Assembly (NCBI GenBank): GCA_017409265.1
Contig: JAFQSY010000001.1
Span: forward strand, 1 to 64,000
Source of the DNA: Clostridia bacterium
GTDB taxonomy: Bacteria > Bacillota > Clostridia > Oscillospirales > Acutalibacteraceae
DNA: 64,000 bases
Direction of reading: 5' to 3'
The notes beneath the pieces are model-generated. The model searched no databases. It was not told where the DNA came from and saw only the letters and a list, made by a program, of their open reading frames with translations. Both the position numbers and the translations under genes were made by a program. Below are positions 25,553 to 34,658 of this stretch, piece by piece. Numbering within the stretch: the first letter of the stretch is position 1; every line of letters begins with the position of its first letter.

Positions 25553-26515
25553 TTGGCAAATAAACCCCAAAAACAAAATAAAGTCAAAGCCTCGCAGATT
25601 TTCGGGGATTATATCGTCATGCTCATTGCGCCGTGCATAGTTTCCGTTATGTATTACGGAACAAGGGCGGCATGGGTTGTTCTTGTCAGTATTTTAAGTG
25701 CGGTTATCTGCGATATGGCTGCAAGCCTGATTTTGAGAAAAAATTTCTCATTCAGAGATACAAGCAATGTTTTCATCGGAGTCGCAATTGCGATGATGAT
25801 GCCTGCGGGAGTGCCTTTTTATGTACCTGCGGTTGCATCGGCGGCAGCTGTTCTGACTGCAAAAATACCCTTTGGCGGCTCTCACAAAGCACCGTTTGTC
25901 CCTGCGGCGGCAGGCTTTGCAATTGCAAGCGTATGCTTTAAGGAGCAGGTGTTTAATTATACGGAAAGCACCGCCGATAAGCTTCTCGGTGCACAGTCGC
26001 TCGGCTCGCTTCTCGCAAACGGCAATTCCGTGCAGCTCAATCTCGGCAACACGTTTGATATCCTTGTCGGCAACATCTCGGGCCCCATGGGCACGGGCTG
26101 CGGAATACTGATGCTTGTTTGCTGCTGCTATCTTTTTGTGCGCAGAAAGAGTGCATTGCTTGCAACGGCAGGCTTTATCGGCGCATGCGTGGTTTATGCA
26201 ATGCTTTTCCCGAGAATAAACGCATCTGTTTTTTCAAGCATTGTTCTTGAGCTTTCGGCAGGCTCTCTGCTTTTTGGTGCTGTCTTTCTTATAACTGACC
26301 CCGCAACGCTTCCAAAGGGCGGCATCAGCCGAGTAATTTACGGCGCGGTTTGCGGAATAATATGCATGATGATGCGTGCAGTCGGAACATATGAAGAAAC
26401 CGTCTGCTTTGCGATTCTTTTTACCAACGGATTTTCGCCCGTTATTGAAGCCGTTCTGAATTATTTCGGGTCCCTCTCGCTTACCAAAGGAAAGGGGGCG
26501 CTGAAAAATGAGTAA
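25553..26515 (+). CDS. RnfD/NqrB-like membrane protein lacking the flavinylation threonine
   Basis: 320 residues, about nine transmembrane helices. The start is TTG at 25553, 8 bases after AGAGGTG. It follows the RnfD plan: GDYIVMLIAPCIVSVMYYG at the start and GAVFLITDPATLPK in the second half, as in RnfD/NqrB. The usual covalent FMN site, an (S/T)GAT sequence after 'AD', reads here AD-KLL-GAQSL (residues 141-150), so Gln148 stands where Thr should be. The GSxGE motif reads GPMGTG. It heads a D-E-A operon without rnfB, rnfC or rnfG in this window. The redox role is doubtful. Confidence 0.8.
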   Translation: MANKPQKQNKVKASQIFGDYIVMLIAPCIVSVMYYGTRAAWVVLVSILSAVICDMAASLILRKNFSFRDTSNVFIGVAIAMMMPAGVPFYVPAVASAAAVLTAKIPFGGSHKAPFVPAAAGFAIASVCFKEQVFNYTESTADKLLGAQSLGSLLANGNSVQLNLGNTFDILVGNISGPMGTGCGILMLVCCCYLFVRRKSALLATAGFIGACVVYAMLFPRINASVFSSIVLELSAGSLLFGAVFLITDPATLPKGGISRVIYGAVCGIICMMMRAVGTYEETVCFAILFTNGFSPVIEAVLNYFGSLSLTKGKGALKNE

Positions 26516-27377
26516 TAATATTTCTTTTAAAGACGTATTTATCAAAGGTGCGGTGATTTATAATCCCGTGCTGATTCAGCTTGTCGGTCTTTGCCCCGTT
26601 GTTGCGGCGTCAACAACTCTTGCAAGGGCAGCGATTCTTTCACTCATTCTTTGCTTTGAGCTTACGCTGACCTGCGTAATTGCAAGTGCCTTTCTCAAAA
26701 AAACTCCCAGATGGGTGAGAGTACCGCTCTATCTTATTATCGGTATTGCGGTTATATGCCCCATTCTCTGGTTTATCGAAACGCAGACTCTTATGAACCT
26801 GAGCCTCGGCATGAAAATTTATCTCCCGATGATTGCGGTCAATTCAATGACTGCCGTTCACTGCGAGCAGTTTGCGGTTAAAAACAGCGTTAAGCTTTCG
26901 TTTTATGATGCGGCGGCTGTCAGCATCGGTGCTTCGATAATTTTTGTTATCGTCGGTGCAGTCAGAGAGCTTCTCGGCAATTCAACCCTCGGAGGAATGC
27001 CCGTTAATCTTCCCGTAACCTTCAAAGGAATGGCCCTGCCTTTCGGATGTCTTATCATGCTCGGCTTTATGGCGGCGGGTTTAAAAGCATATGTTTCCCG
27101 AAGATATCCCGATTTTGTTGAGGACAGAGAGCCTGAAGTCAAGCCCGAACCCGTCGCTGATGCTTCTGATGAAATGACAGAGGTTGAAGTTTTTGATGAG
27201 TTCTGGGAAGAAGAAGCAAAGGAAGAAGCTCCCGAGGAAATTGTTGAAGAAAATACGCAACAACCCGAAGAGTCTGAAAAGAAAAAGGAAGAGCATTCCT
27301 TCGGCTCGGTTGAGGAAATCGAGGAATTTTTCAAATCTCTCGGTCTTGATGTTGGCACAAAGGGGGATGAGCAATGA
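26508..27377 (+). CDS. RnfE-like membrane protein with acidic C-terminal extension
   Basis: 289 residues. The first 200 form six membrane helices in the RnfE/NqrD pattern: YNPVLIQLVGLCP (Cys29 kept), RVPLYLIIG and QFAVKN. The second Fe-S ligand, normally the Cys of 'VNC', is Ser113 here (AVNSMTAVHC). Residues about 203-289 are an added tail rich in Glu, Lys and Val with a final short helix (VEEIEEFFKSLGLDVG), not part of known RnfE. The start overlaps the RnfD-like stop by 8 bases. Confidence 0.8.
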   Translation: MSNNISFKDVFIKGAVIYNPVLIQLVGLCPVVAASTTLARAAILSLILCFELTLTCVIASAFLKKTPRWVRVPLYLIIGIAVICPILWFIETQTLMNLSLGMKIYLPMIAVNSMTAVHCEQFAVKNSVKLSFYDAAAVSIGASIIFVIVGAVRELLGNSTLGGMPVNLPVTFKGMALPFGCLIMLGFMAAGLKAYVSRRYPDFVEDREPEVKPEPVADASDEMTEVEVFDEFWEEEAKEEAPEEIVEENTQQPEESEKKKEEHSFGSVEEIEEFFKSLGLDVGTKGDEQ

Positions 27378-27967
27378 GAATGATAACCGAACTGCTTATA
27401 ACCGCCCTTTATACGGTTTTTGCACAAAATCTGGTGCTTACGACAGGTCTCGGAATGAGCGAGGCAATCAGAGTTTCAACAAAGCCCGGCACCTTCGGTA
27501 AATTCGCTCTGATGATTTCGGGCTTTTCGGTTGTGACAAGCGCAATCTGCAGCCTTATAGATTCAATCTCCGCAATTTCAACCATGCCTTATGCCGTCAG
27601 AGCTGCAATATATGCGGCTGTGCTTACGGCGGTCTATCTGATTGTCGCGGCAGTTTTTCATTTTGCTTTGGGCTCATCAAAAAAGGTGATGGGAACTCTC
27701 GGTATTGCTGCGCTCAACACTCTTGTTCTTGCCGTTCCGCATATTAATCATTCGGCGGCATATTCGTTTGCGGGCAGCATCGGCTCGGGAATCGGCGCAG
27801 GCATTGCTTTTGTACTTGCGGCGGCACTTATCAGCAATGGCTCGCAGAAGCTTGCCGAAAACGAGGATATTCCCGACATTTTCAAAGGCACGCCGTCAAT
27901 GTTTATTTATGTTGCGATGCTTTCGCTTGCGTTTGCAGGCTTTACGGATTCCAACATTTTCGGTTGA
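27374..27967 (+). CDS. RnfA-like membrane protein without Fe-S cysteines
   Basis: 197 residues, six membrane helices. The fold pattern is RnfA: QNLVLTTGLG near the start, GSGIGAGIAFVLAA late, then IFKGTPSMFIYVAMLSLAFAGF at the C-terminus. The two cysteines that bind the intramembrane 2Fe-2S cluster in RnfA/RnfE pairs are absent: the 'LGICP' site reads LGMSE (Ser29) and the 'TNC' site reads LNT (Thr116). The gene overlaps the RnfE-like stop by 4 bases (ATGA). Confidence 0.8.
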   Translation: MRMITELLITALYTVFAQNLVLTTGLGMSEAIRVSTKPGTFGKFALMISGFSVVTSAICSLIDSISAISTMPYAVRAAIYAAVLTAVYLIVAAVFHFALGSSKKVMGTLGIAALNTLVLAVPHINHSAAYSFAGSIGSGIGAGIAFVLAAALISNGSQKLAENEDIPDIFKGTPSMFIYVAMLSLAFAGFTDSNIFG

Positions 27968-27980
27968 GAAAGGAAATATT

Positions 27981-28211
27981 ATGCCCAAAACAGGAAAAAT
28001 AGAAAAAACGCTAAAGCCATCCGAGCGCAAGAGCATAACCGATTTCTCAAACCGTTTCGGTTCGGGTCCGACCTATGAGGAAAGAGTAAGAGGCAAAAAA
28101 ATTGCTTCGGCAATACTGATAACCGCAGGCATCCTTGCGCTTATCGGGCTGGGTTATTTCTTTGCGGATGTGCTTATAAAGATAACCGAATTACCTTATA
28201 TTCCGCAATAA
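27981..28211 (+). CDS. Small single-pass membrane protein downstream of the Rnf-like genes
   Basis: 76 residues. A basic, polar N-terminal half (KTLKPSERKSITDFSNRF, then YEERVRGKKI) precedes one transmembrane helix (IASAILITAGILALIGLGYFF) and a short external tail. AAAGGA lies 8 bases before the ATG, and the gene starts 13 bases after the RnfA-like stop. It probably belongs to the same operon and may be an accessory subunit. Not recognised. Confidence 0.7.
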   Translation: MPKTGKIEKTLKPSERKSITDFSNRFGSGPTYEERVRGKKIASAILITAGILALIGLGYFFADVLIKITELPYIPQ

Positions 28212-28232
28212 TTCACATTAAGGAAATGACAG

Positions 28233-30095
28233 ATGGAATTTATACCCTATAATTCAAGATTAACTTATCATAAAAGCCCCTTCGGCGCGGTCAGAGAAGG
28301 CGAGGAAATTGTTTTTCGCATAGTTTTGCCCCGTAGTCTTTGCTGCACGGGAGCAAGTCTTGTTATTGAGGCTGACTGCGGCAACCCCGAGCTTCTTTCC
28401 ATGACGTGGGACGGAATGGAGGGCTATGACGAGGAATGGTGGCGCGTCAGCTTCGTTCCCGAGAAAAAGGGACTTTATTGGTATCATTTTGCCGTTGCTC
28501 AGAAAGACGGCGGCAATGTCATAACAAGATTTGACAACTCAACAGGCAGGCTCTCTGCTGACGGAGAGCGTTTTCAGCTGACCGTTTATTCAAAGGATTT
28601 CGAAACTCCCGATTGGATAAAGGGCTCGGTTATATATCAGATTTTTCCCGACAGATTCTGCAATTCCGGCAAAGAAAAAAGAGGTGTTCCCAAGGACAGA
28701 ATCCTGCGCTCCGATTGGGGTGGAGAACCGGTGTGGGAGCCCGATGCTGACGGCAGAATCACAAAATACGATTATTTCGGCGGCGATTTCAAGGGTATTG
28801 AGCAGAAGCTTGATTATCTTGAATCTCTCGGTGTCGGATGTATCTATCTCAACCCCGTGTTTGAGGCACACACAAACCATCGTTATGACACGGCAAACTA
28901 CGAAAAAACCGATTCGCTTCTTGGTACGGCAAAGGATTTTTCCGATTTGTGTAAGGCAGCAAAAGAAAAGGGCATCGGCATAGTTCTTGACGGCGTTTTC
29001 AGTCACACGGGAGCTGACAGCATATATTTCAACAAAAACGGAAGATATAAAAACGACGGAGCTTATAACAGCAAAAGCTCACCCTATTATGAGTGGTACA
29101 AATTCGGCGAATACCCCGATGAATATTCAAGCTGGTGGGGTGTTGATATTCTGCCCGAGGTTGATGAAGAGAATGACGGATATATTGAATATATCGCAGG
29201 CGAAAAGGGTATTCTGCGCAAATGGCTCAAGGCGGGTGCAAGAGGCTGGAGGCTTGACGTTGCGGATGAGCTGCCCGATAAATTCCTTGATGCGCTTCGC
29301 TGTGCAGTAAAGTCGCAGAAATCCGATGCATTCATTCTCGGCGAGGTGTGGGAGGATGCGTCAAATAAAATCAGCTACGGCAAAAGAAGGCGCTATCTTC
29401 AGGGCGCACAGCTTGACAGTGTGATGAACTATCCGTTTGCCGACTGTCTTGTTGATTTCGCAATAAGTGCAAGAGCAGAGGGCTTCAACGACAGAATATC
29501 GGAGATTTGCGAGAATTATCCGAAGCCTGCCGTTGACTGCCTTATGAATCATATCGGAACTCATGACACCTGCAGAATTTTGAGCAGGCTTGCAACCCTC
29601 GGCGATTATCACGGTTCACATCTCAACCGTTTCAAGGGAGGACTGACCGAGGAACAGACCGAATTTGGCAAAAAACTCTTAAAGCTTATTTCAACAATGC
29701 AGTTTACTCTTCCCGGAGTGCCCTGCATTTATTACGGCGATGAGGCGGGTCTTGACGGCGGAGAGGACCCATTTAACAGAGGCTGCTATCCCTGGGGAAA
29801 AGAGGATAACGAGCTTATTGAGCATTACCGTTTCCTCGGAAAGCTTCGAAAAGAGCATGATGTTTTTGCCGACGGCGAATTTGTTCCCGTTTCGGCGGCT
29901 ATGGGTTGTGTCGCATACGAAAGACGAGGCAGGGGAGAAAGAATAATGACCGTTGCAAATCGCAACAGCCATTCGATTGTTTATATACTTGCAGAGGAGG
30001 GCTTTGAGGCGTTGACTGGCGGCATCGTCAACGGCAGAGAGCTTTATCTTGAAAAAGAAACTGCGGCAATTCTCATAAAAAAATCAGAACGGTGA
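28233..30095 (+). CDS. Glycoside hydrolase family 13 (neopullulanase/alpha-amylase type)
   Basis: 620 residues, no signal peptide. An N-terminal beta domain of about 120 residues, similar to that of neopullulanases, precedes the barrel. Catalytic motifs are DGVFSHTG (region I), GWRLDVADE with nucleophile Asp342 (region II), LGEVWED with acid/base Glu371 (region III) and NHIGTHDT with Asp445 (region IV). It hydrolyses alpha-1,4 (and perhaps alpha-1,6) linkages of intracellular maltodextrins. It starts 21 bases after the preceding small gene and may be co-transcribed. Confidence 0.93.
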   Translation: MEFIPYNSRLTYHKSPFGAVREGEEIVFRIVLPRSLCCTGASLVIEADCGNPELLSMTWDGMEGYDEEWWRVSFVPEKKGLYWYHFAVAQKDGGNVITRFDNSTGRLSADGERFQLTVYSKDFETPDWIKGSVIYQIFPDRFCNSGKEKRGVPKDRILRSDWGGEPVWEPDADGRITKYDYFGGDFKGIEQKLDYLESLGVGCIYLNPVFEAHTNHRYDTANYEKTDSLLGTAKDFSDLCKAAKEKGIGIVLDGVFSHTGADSIYFNKNGRYKNDGAYNSKSSPYYEWYKFGEYPDEYSSWWGVDILPEVDEENDGYIEYIAGEKGILRKWLKAGARGWRLDVADELPDKFLDALRCAVKSQKSDAFILGEVWEDASNKISYGKRRRYLQGAQLDSVMNYPFADCLVDFAISARAEGFNDRISEICENYPKPAVDCLMNHIGTHDTCRILSRLATLGDYHGSHLNRFKGGLTEEQTEFGKKLLKLISTMQFTLPGVPCIYYGDEAGLDGGEDPFNRGCYPWGKEDNELIEHYRFLGKLRKEHDVFADGEFVPVSAAMGCVAYERRGRGERIMTVANRNSHSIVYILAEEGFEALTGGIVNGRELYLEKETAAILIKKSER

Positions 30096-30100
30096 TTTAA

Positions 30101-30976
30101 GTGGCAAAAAAACCTAAAAATATAATGTTCCGAACGCAGAGGCAAAGCAGCGACAGAGGCTTTAAAAAATTCTCTGCAATTTTTTCCGTCTGCGTTCTGG
30201 CGGTTCTTCTCGTTTCGTGTCTTGCGATTCTTAATAAGTATGATTTTGATGTGCGCAAGGCTATGGGCGGCGACCCCGTAACAACAACACAGCCTGTTTC
30301 GCAGCAGACATCTCTGCCGCAGATGCAGGCGGATAAAACTTATTTTTTCTGGTGCGCAGATTCGGAAACAAAGCAGCTCTGTTTTGCGTGGTTGGTTAAT
30401 TTCAGACTTCCCGAAACGGCGGTTTCCGTGTGTGCTCTGTCGCCCGAAATGCTTCTTTCGGACAGCGGAGAAACACTGGCGTCCGTGCTTAAAAAATCGG
30501 GTGAAAATGAAGCTGTCAGAAGGCTTGAGCAGCTTGTCGGATATCCGATTGACGGCTACATAGGCGCGGACGACGAGGATTTCAGAGCAATGATAAATTA
30601 TTTCGGCGGCATGGATATAACCGTTCCCGAGCAGATTGAATACCGCGGAGACGAATTTACGGTTATCCTCGTTAAGGGAAAGCAGAATCTTAAGGCGGAC
30701 AGTCTTTATAAATATCTGCGCTATCTCGGAACGCTCGGCTCAAGAGGCAAAAAGCTTCAGTCGGCGGCGCTGTTTGAGATGTTTGACAGAGTTTTCAGAC
30801 CCGAAAATCTTGAAAAAAGGTCAAGATATTTCTCGAAGCTTTCAAACACACTCAAAACCAATCTTTCAATAGTTGATTTTTCAGCGGCGGAAGAGGGAAT
30901 AAAGGTGTTTATGCAAAACGGTATCAAGGATAGAAATACCGTCGATTCTCCGCAGGAAATCAAAACAGAAAAATAA
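30101..30976 (+). CDS. LytR-CpsA-Psr-like membrane protein with degenerate active site
   Basis: 291 residues. The start is GTG at 30101 with GGTGA upstream. A basic cytoplasmic N-terminus, one transmembrane helix (about residues 27-45) and an external domain follow. Its pattern matches the second half of LCP proteins: LVGYPIDGYIGADDEDF, INYFGGMDITVPEQIEY and GKQNLKADSLYKYLRY. The usual catalytic Arg-Asp of 'PRD' and the RxxRQ motif are not seen (here ALSPEML and RGKKLQ). It may bind lipid-linked glycans without transferring them. Confidence 0.65.
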   Translation: MAKKPKNIMFRTQRQSSDRGFKKFSAIFSVCVLAVLLVSCLAILNKYDFDVRKAMGGDPVTTTQPVSQQTSLPQMQADKTYFFWCADSETKQLCFAWLVNFRLPETAVSVCALSPEMLLSDSGETLASVLKKSGENEAVRRLEQLVGYPIDGYIGADDEDFRAMINYFGGMDITVPEQIEYRGDEFTVILVKGKQNLKADSLYKYLRYLGTLGSRGKKLQSAALFEMFDRVFRPENLEKRSRYFSKLSNTLKTNLSIVDFSAAEEGIKVFMQNGIKDRNTVDSPQEIKTEK

Positions 30977-30996
30977 AAATCCAACGGAGGGCAGGC

Positions 30997-32169
30997 ATGA
31001 AGAAATTCATTTCTTTTTTGTTAAAAGCAGCATTTACGCTGGCTTTGTGCGCTGTTATTCTGGCTGTCGGTCTTTCTGCTTTCCGTTCTTCGGATTACTA
31101 CAAATGGTATCAGACCGAGGCGGCGGAAACTGCTGATTTCGGCAGCCCGCATAAGTTTTATTTCAAGAAGCTTAACAACATTGAAAAGCATGCATATAAC
31201 GAAATCTTAACCCAAATTTACACCATGCCCGAAAGTGTTGAAATTCCTGCAATTGATGCAAAACAGCTTGACAGAGTTTTTTCTGCCTTGCTCTATGATA
31301 ATCCGGATTTGTTCTTTGTCGGCAGAAAATGCACTCTTTCTTCGTATATGCTGAAAACCCTTTGTTCGGTTGAATATATAGTTGAAAAAGAGGAATATGA
31401 ATCTTTCCGCAGCGAGCTTATGAGCAAGGCGGAGAGTGTGATATCAAGTCTTACAAAGCCCGATGATGAATGGCAGACGGAGCTTGAAATTCACGATTAT
31501 ATAATTGAAAATTGCCGGTATGAGCTTGACGAGCCTAAGCTTGTGCGTTCTTCGGCTTACGGCGCACTGGTCGAGGGTCGAGCGGCGTGCGAGGGATATT
31601 CAAAGGCGGCAAAGCTGCTTTTTGACATGGCAGGGATTGAAAGCGCACTTGTCAGCGGAGATGCAACCGATTCTGACGGTTCACGCAGCGCACATATGTG
31701 GAATGCGGTTAAGATTAACGGTGATTTTTATTATCTTGACTGTACCTGGGATGACCCTGTAAACGAAGAAAAAAAGGATATAAAGATTTATTCATATTTT
31801 AATGTCAATCACAAAATGATTTCCGAAACCCATTCCGATTTTTCATATCCGTTCATTTGCACGGCGACTGCAGAAAATTATTATGTGAAAACAGGGAGCT
31901 TTTTCGAGAAGTATGACCGTTCGCAGGAAAATGCCGTTGCAGAGCTGATAGCAAAGGAAATTGACAGCGGAAATTGGGAGATTCAGCTGCGTTTCGGCAG
32001 TAAGAAAGCCTATAAAAAAGCGGTTGAGGATTTGATTGATAACGGAAGAATTTACAGCGTTCTTTCAGAAGCAGACGAAAAAACAAACAAAAGAATTTCG
32101 CTTAAGTCAATAGGTTATTATAAAGACCCGGGGCAGCTTATGCTGACCCTTATCCCCGAAAGCAAGTGA
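30997..32169 (+). CDS. Membrane-anchored transglutaminase-like protein
   Basis: 390 residues. An N-terminal membrane helix (about residues 7-27) anchors an external protein. The transglutaminase/protease core has Cys198 ([11 protein letters not shown]), His233 ([10 protein letters not shown]) and Asp248 (YLDCTWDDP), a complete catalytic triad. The family includes cysteine peptidases and cross-linking enzymes acting on the cell wall or surface proteins. It starts 20 bases after the LCP-like gene; both probably act at the envelope. Confidence 0.88.
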   Translation: MKKFISFLLKAAFTLALCAVILAVGLSAFRSSDYYKWYQTEAAETADFGSPHKFYFKKLNNIEKHAYNEILTQIYTMPESVEIPAIDAKQLDRVFSALLYDNPDLFFVGRKCTLSSYMLKTLCSVEYIVEKEEYESFRSELMSKAESVISSLTKPDDEWQTELEIHDYIIENCRYELDEPKLVRSSAYGALVEGRAACEGYSKAAKLLFDMAGIESALVSGDATDSDGSRSAHMWNAVKINGDFYYLDCTWDDPVNEEKKDIKIYSYFNVNHKMISETHSDFSYPFICTATAENYYVKTGSFFEKYDRSQENAVAELIAKEIDSGNWEIQLRFGSKKAYKKAVEDLIDNGRIYSVLSEADEKTNKRISLKSIGYYKDPGQLMLTLIPESK

Positions 32170-32185
32170 AAGGCAGGTGCTTATA

Positions 32186-32749
32186 ATGGATAAGCAGAGA
32201 ATAGAGGCGGCTGTGAGAGAAATACTCATTGCCATCGGTGAGGACCCCGACAGAGAGGGACTTGTTGAAACTCCCGCAAGAGTTGCCAGAATGTATGAGG
32301 AAATTTTTTCGGGTCTTGAGGATGACCCCACAAGGCATCTCAAGCTTTTTAACGAAAACGGAAACGATGAGATGGTAGTTGTCCGTGATATTCCTCTTTA
32401 TTCAATGTGTGAGCATCATCTTATTCCGTTTATGGGTAAGGCGCATATCGCCTATATTCCTTCTGACGGAAAGGTTATCGGGCTTTCAAAGCTTGCAAGG
32501 ATAGTTGAGTCCTTTGCAAAAAGACCCCAGCTTCAGGAGCGTCTGACGGCGCAGATTGCGGATTTTCTTGATGAAAACCTTAATCCGATGGGCGTTGCGG
32601 TTGTTGTTGAGGCGGAGCATCTTTGCATGACAATGCGCGGTGCAAGAGCATCCGGCGCACAGACAAGAACTTCTGCGCTCCGCGGAACAATGCGCAGCAA
32701 CGCAAAAACAAGGGCGGAAGCGCTTTCACTTCTCACCGGAGGAAGATAA
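32186..32749 (+). CDS. folE: GTP cyclohydrolase I
   Basis: 187 residues from ATG 32186, with CAGGTG just upstream. Motifs are [24 protein letters not shown] (zinc Cys and His), [16 protein letters not shown] and HLCMTMRGA (second zinc Cys). It makes 7,8-dihydroneopterin triphosphate, the first step of folate synthesis. It is the first gene of the folE-folP-folB-folK cluster. Confidence 0.96.
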   Translation: MDKQRIEAAVREILIAIGEDPDREGLVETPARVARMYEEIFSGLEDDPTRHLKLFNENGNDEMVVVRDIPLYSMCEHHLIPFMGKAHIAYIPSDGKVIGLSKLARIVESFAKRPQLQERLTAQIADFLDENLNPMGVAVVVEAEHLCMTMRGARASGAQTRTSALRGTMRSNAKTRAEALSLLTGGR

Positions 32750-32750
32750 A

Positions 32751-33581
32751 ATGTTCAAAGCAGGAAAGCACGAGTTTCCCCTCGGCAAACGGACATATAT
32801 CATGGGCATTCTTAACTGTACGCCCGATTCGTTTTCCGACGGCGGACTTTATAACACCCCGCAGACAGCATTGGAGCATGCACTCGAAATGCAGGAGCAG
32901 GGTGCGGATATAATAGATATCGGCGCAAATTCAACCCGACCCGATGCGGTTATTCTTACCGCTGAAGAGGAAAAGGCGAGGCTTATGCCCATTCTTGAGG
33001 CTGTCTGCCCGAAGATTTCTGCAGCGGTTTCGGTTGATACTTTCTATCAGTCATGTGCGGAGGCGGCGCTCTCAATGGGCGCGGATATAATCAACGATGT
33101 CAGCGGTGTTTTTAACCCTGAAATAGCGGCTCTTGCCGTAAAACACGGCGCAGGCTATGTTGTTATGCATAATCCGTGCGGAGCTGCGGTTGCGGCGGAA
33201 TATCCGAAGGGTGTTGTGACCGCGGTGCGCGAGTTTTTTCTTGATGCATTGAGGCTCGCAGCTGAATGCGGACTTCCGAAAAGCAATCTCTGCCTTGACC
33301 CCGGCCTCGGTTTCAGCAAAACTGCACAGGATAATCTTGCTCTTCTGCGCGAAACCGAGTGGCTCAAATTCAAGGGGGTTGCGCTTCTGGCGGCAGGCTC
33401 GAGAAAAAGATTTATCGGTCAGGCAAGCGGCGTTGAGGACTCCCGAATGAGAGATTACGGAACTGGCGCGGCGCATACGGCGGCAATTGCAGGCGGTGCG
33501 GATATAATCCGTGTCCATAACGTTGCGGCGGCCGTGCAGAGCGCAAGGGTAGCTGATGCGATTTTCAGAAAGGCAAAATAA
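32751..33581 (+). CDS. folP: Dihydropteroate synthase
   Basis: 276 residues from ATG 32751, 8 bases after GGAGG, one base after the folE stop codon. A longer in-frame start inside folE has no ribosome site. Motifs are MGILNCTPDSFSDGG, DIIDIGANSTRP, VSVDTF, NDVSG, LDPGLGFSKT and a GSRKRFIG phosphate-site end. It joins dihydropterin pyrophosphate to p-aminobenzoate and is the sulfonamide target. Confidence 0.96.
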   Translation: MFKAGKHEFPLGKRTYIMGILNCTPDSFSDGGLYNTPQTALEHALEMQEQGADIIDIGANSTRPDAVILTAEEEKARLMPILEAVCPKISAAVSVDTFYQSCAEAALSMGADIINDVSGVFNPEIAALAVKHGAGYVVMHNPCGAAVAAEYPKGVVTAVREFFLDALRLAAECGLPKSNLCLDPGLGFSKTAQDNLALLRETEWLKFKGVALLAAGSRKRFIGQASGVEDSRMRDYGTGAAHTAAIAGGADIIRVHNVAAAVQSARVADAIFRKAK

Positions 33582-33584
33582 ACC

Positions 33585-33959
33585 ATGGATAAGATATTGG
33601 TCAGAGGACTTAAAATTTTTGCATATCACGGAGTCAACGAAGAAGAAAAAATCAATGGACAGAATTTTATATTCGATATAGATGCGTTTGTTGATATCCG
33701 TATTCCCTGTGAAAGTGATGATGTTGAAGACACGGTAAGCTATGCAAAAATTATAAAAGAAACAACGAGAATATTCACATCTCAAAAGGATGATTTGCTT
33801 GAAAGAGCAGCCGAAAGGGTAGCACAGGGTCTTTTTGAAGCTTTTGATAAGATTCAGAGCCTGCGGATACTTCTTAAAAAGCCCGAGGCTCCCATAAAAG
33901 CGGATTTTGAATATGTCGGTGTTGAAATTTACAGAAACAGAGGAAACGGCAATGAGTGA
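33585..33959 (+). CDS. folB: Dihydroneopterin aldolase
   Basis: 124 residues. Motifs are AYHGVNEEEKINGQNFIFDID at the N-terminus, then DTVSYAKI and LLERAAERVAQ, and the final LKKPEAPIKADF segment. It converts dihydroneopterin to 6-hydroxymethyl-dihydropterin. It starts 3 bases after folP and overlaps folK by 8 bases. Confidence 0.94.
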   Translation: MDKILVRGLKIFAYHGVNEEEKINGQNFIFDIDAFVDIRIPCESDDVEDTVSYAKIIKETTRIFTSQKDDLLERAAERVAQGLFEAFDKIQSLRILLKKPEAPIKADFEYVGVEIYRNRGNGNE

Positions 33960-34452
33960 GGCAGTAATTGCGCTGGGAACAAATCTCGGCAATCGAATCG
34001 AAAACATCAATACTGCCGTCAGGGCAATAGCAAAGCTCGGCGGTGTTAAAATCCTCAAGGCATCGGGTGTTTATGAAACAGAGCCCGTCGGCTGTGATGA
34101 AAAAGACAAATTTCTGAATGCGGCACTGCTTGTCGAAACCTCGGTTTCGCCTGCCATGCTTCTCGGCGAATGCCTTGGAATTGAAGCCGCAATGGGCAGA
34201 GTCAGGGAAAAGAAAAACGGGCCGAGGATAATCGACCTTGACCTAATCCTTTATGAGGGATTCAAGGCGGAGAGCTATGAGCTTACTCTTCCGCACCCCA
34301 GAGCGCTTGAAAGAGCGTTTGTTATGGCTCCGCTTCTCGAGCTTTACCCCGAAGGACGGGCCCCGGGAATGTTCTTTGCTCCTCATTTGAGAGATGTCGG
34401 AATGGACGGAGTTATCAAAACCGAAAAAGAAATTATAATACCCATTTATTAA
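33952..34452 (+). CDS. folK: 2-Amino-4-hydroxy-6-hydroxymethyldihydropteridine pyrophosphokinase
   Basis: 166 residues from ATG 33952. An upstream in-frame start would lie deep in folB. Motifs are ALGTNLGNR, VYETEPVGCDEKDKFLNAA, GPRIIDLDLILY (metal aspartates) and LPHPRALERAFV. It pyrophosphorylates the pterin substrate of FolP. The last gene of the fol cluster; no folC is seen nearby. Confidence 0.95.
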   Translation: MSEAVIALGTNLGNRIENINTAVRAIAKLGGVKILKASGVYETEPVGCDEKDKFLNAALLVETSVSPAMLLGECLGIEAAMGRVREKKNGPRIIDLDLILYEGFKAESYELTLPHPRALERAFVMAPLLELYPEGRAPGMFFAPHLRDVGMDGVIKTEKEIIIPIY

Positions 34453-34465
34453 GAGGTGAAGTGCG

Positions 34466-34648
34466 ATGGCAGGCTCATCCATATGCGAAAACTGCGCATA
34501 TTACGATTATAACGAAGAGTATGAGTACTACGAGTGCCTTGTCAATCTTGATGAGGACGAGCTTTACAGATTCATGCAGGGCGGTCAGTTTGAATGCCCG
34601 TATTTTAACCCCTATGATGAATATAAGGTAGTCAGAAAACAAAATTGA
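34466..34648 (+). CDS. Small cysteine-containing protein, DUF6472-like
   Basis: 60 residues with four cysteines in the order CENC, YYEC and ECPY, and many Tyr, Glu and Asp. This spacing could bind a metal ion. The pattern (CENCAYYDYNEEYEYYEC, ending with a YKVVRKQ tail) matches small clostridial proteins I associate with DUF6472; function unknown. AAGAGGTGA precedes the ATG. It lies between folK and the foldase-like gene with short gaps. Confidence 0.75.
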   Translation: MAGSSICENCAYYDYNEEYEYYECLVNLDEDELYRFMQGGQFECPYFNPYDEYKVVRKQN

Positions 34649-34658
34649 GGTGATGTCA

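Noticed and set aside
25553-27967. A functional Rnf or Nqr complex
   Set aside because: Only D, E and A are present, and the flavin and most Fe-S residues are missing, so I do not call an electron-transport complex.
33072-34058. A 328-codon frame on the minus strand across folP, folB and folK
   Set aside because: It lies antisense to three well-supported folate genes, has no ribosome site or family pattern, and results from their codon bias.
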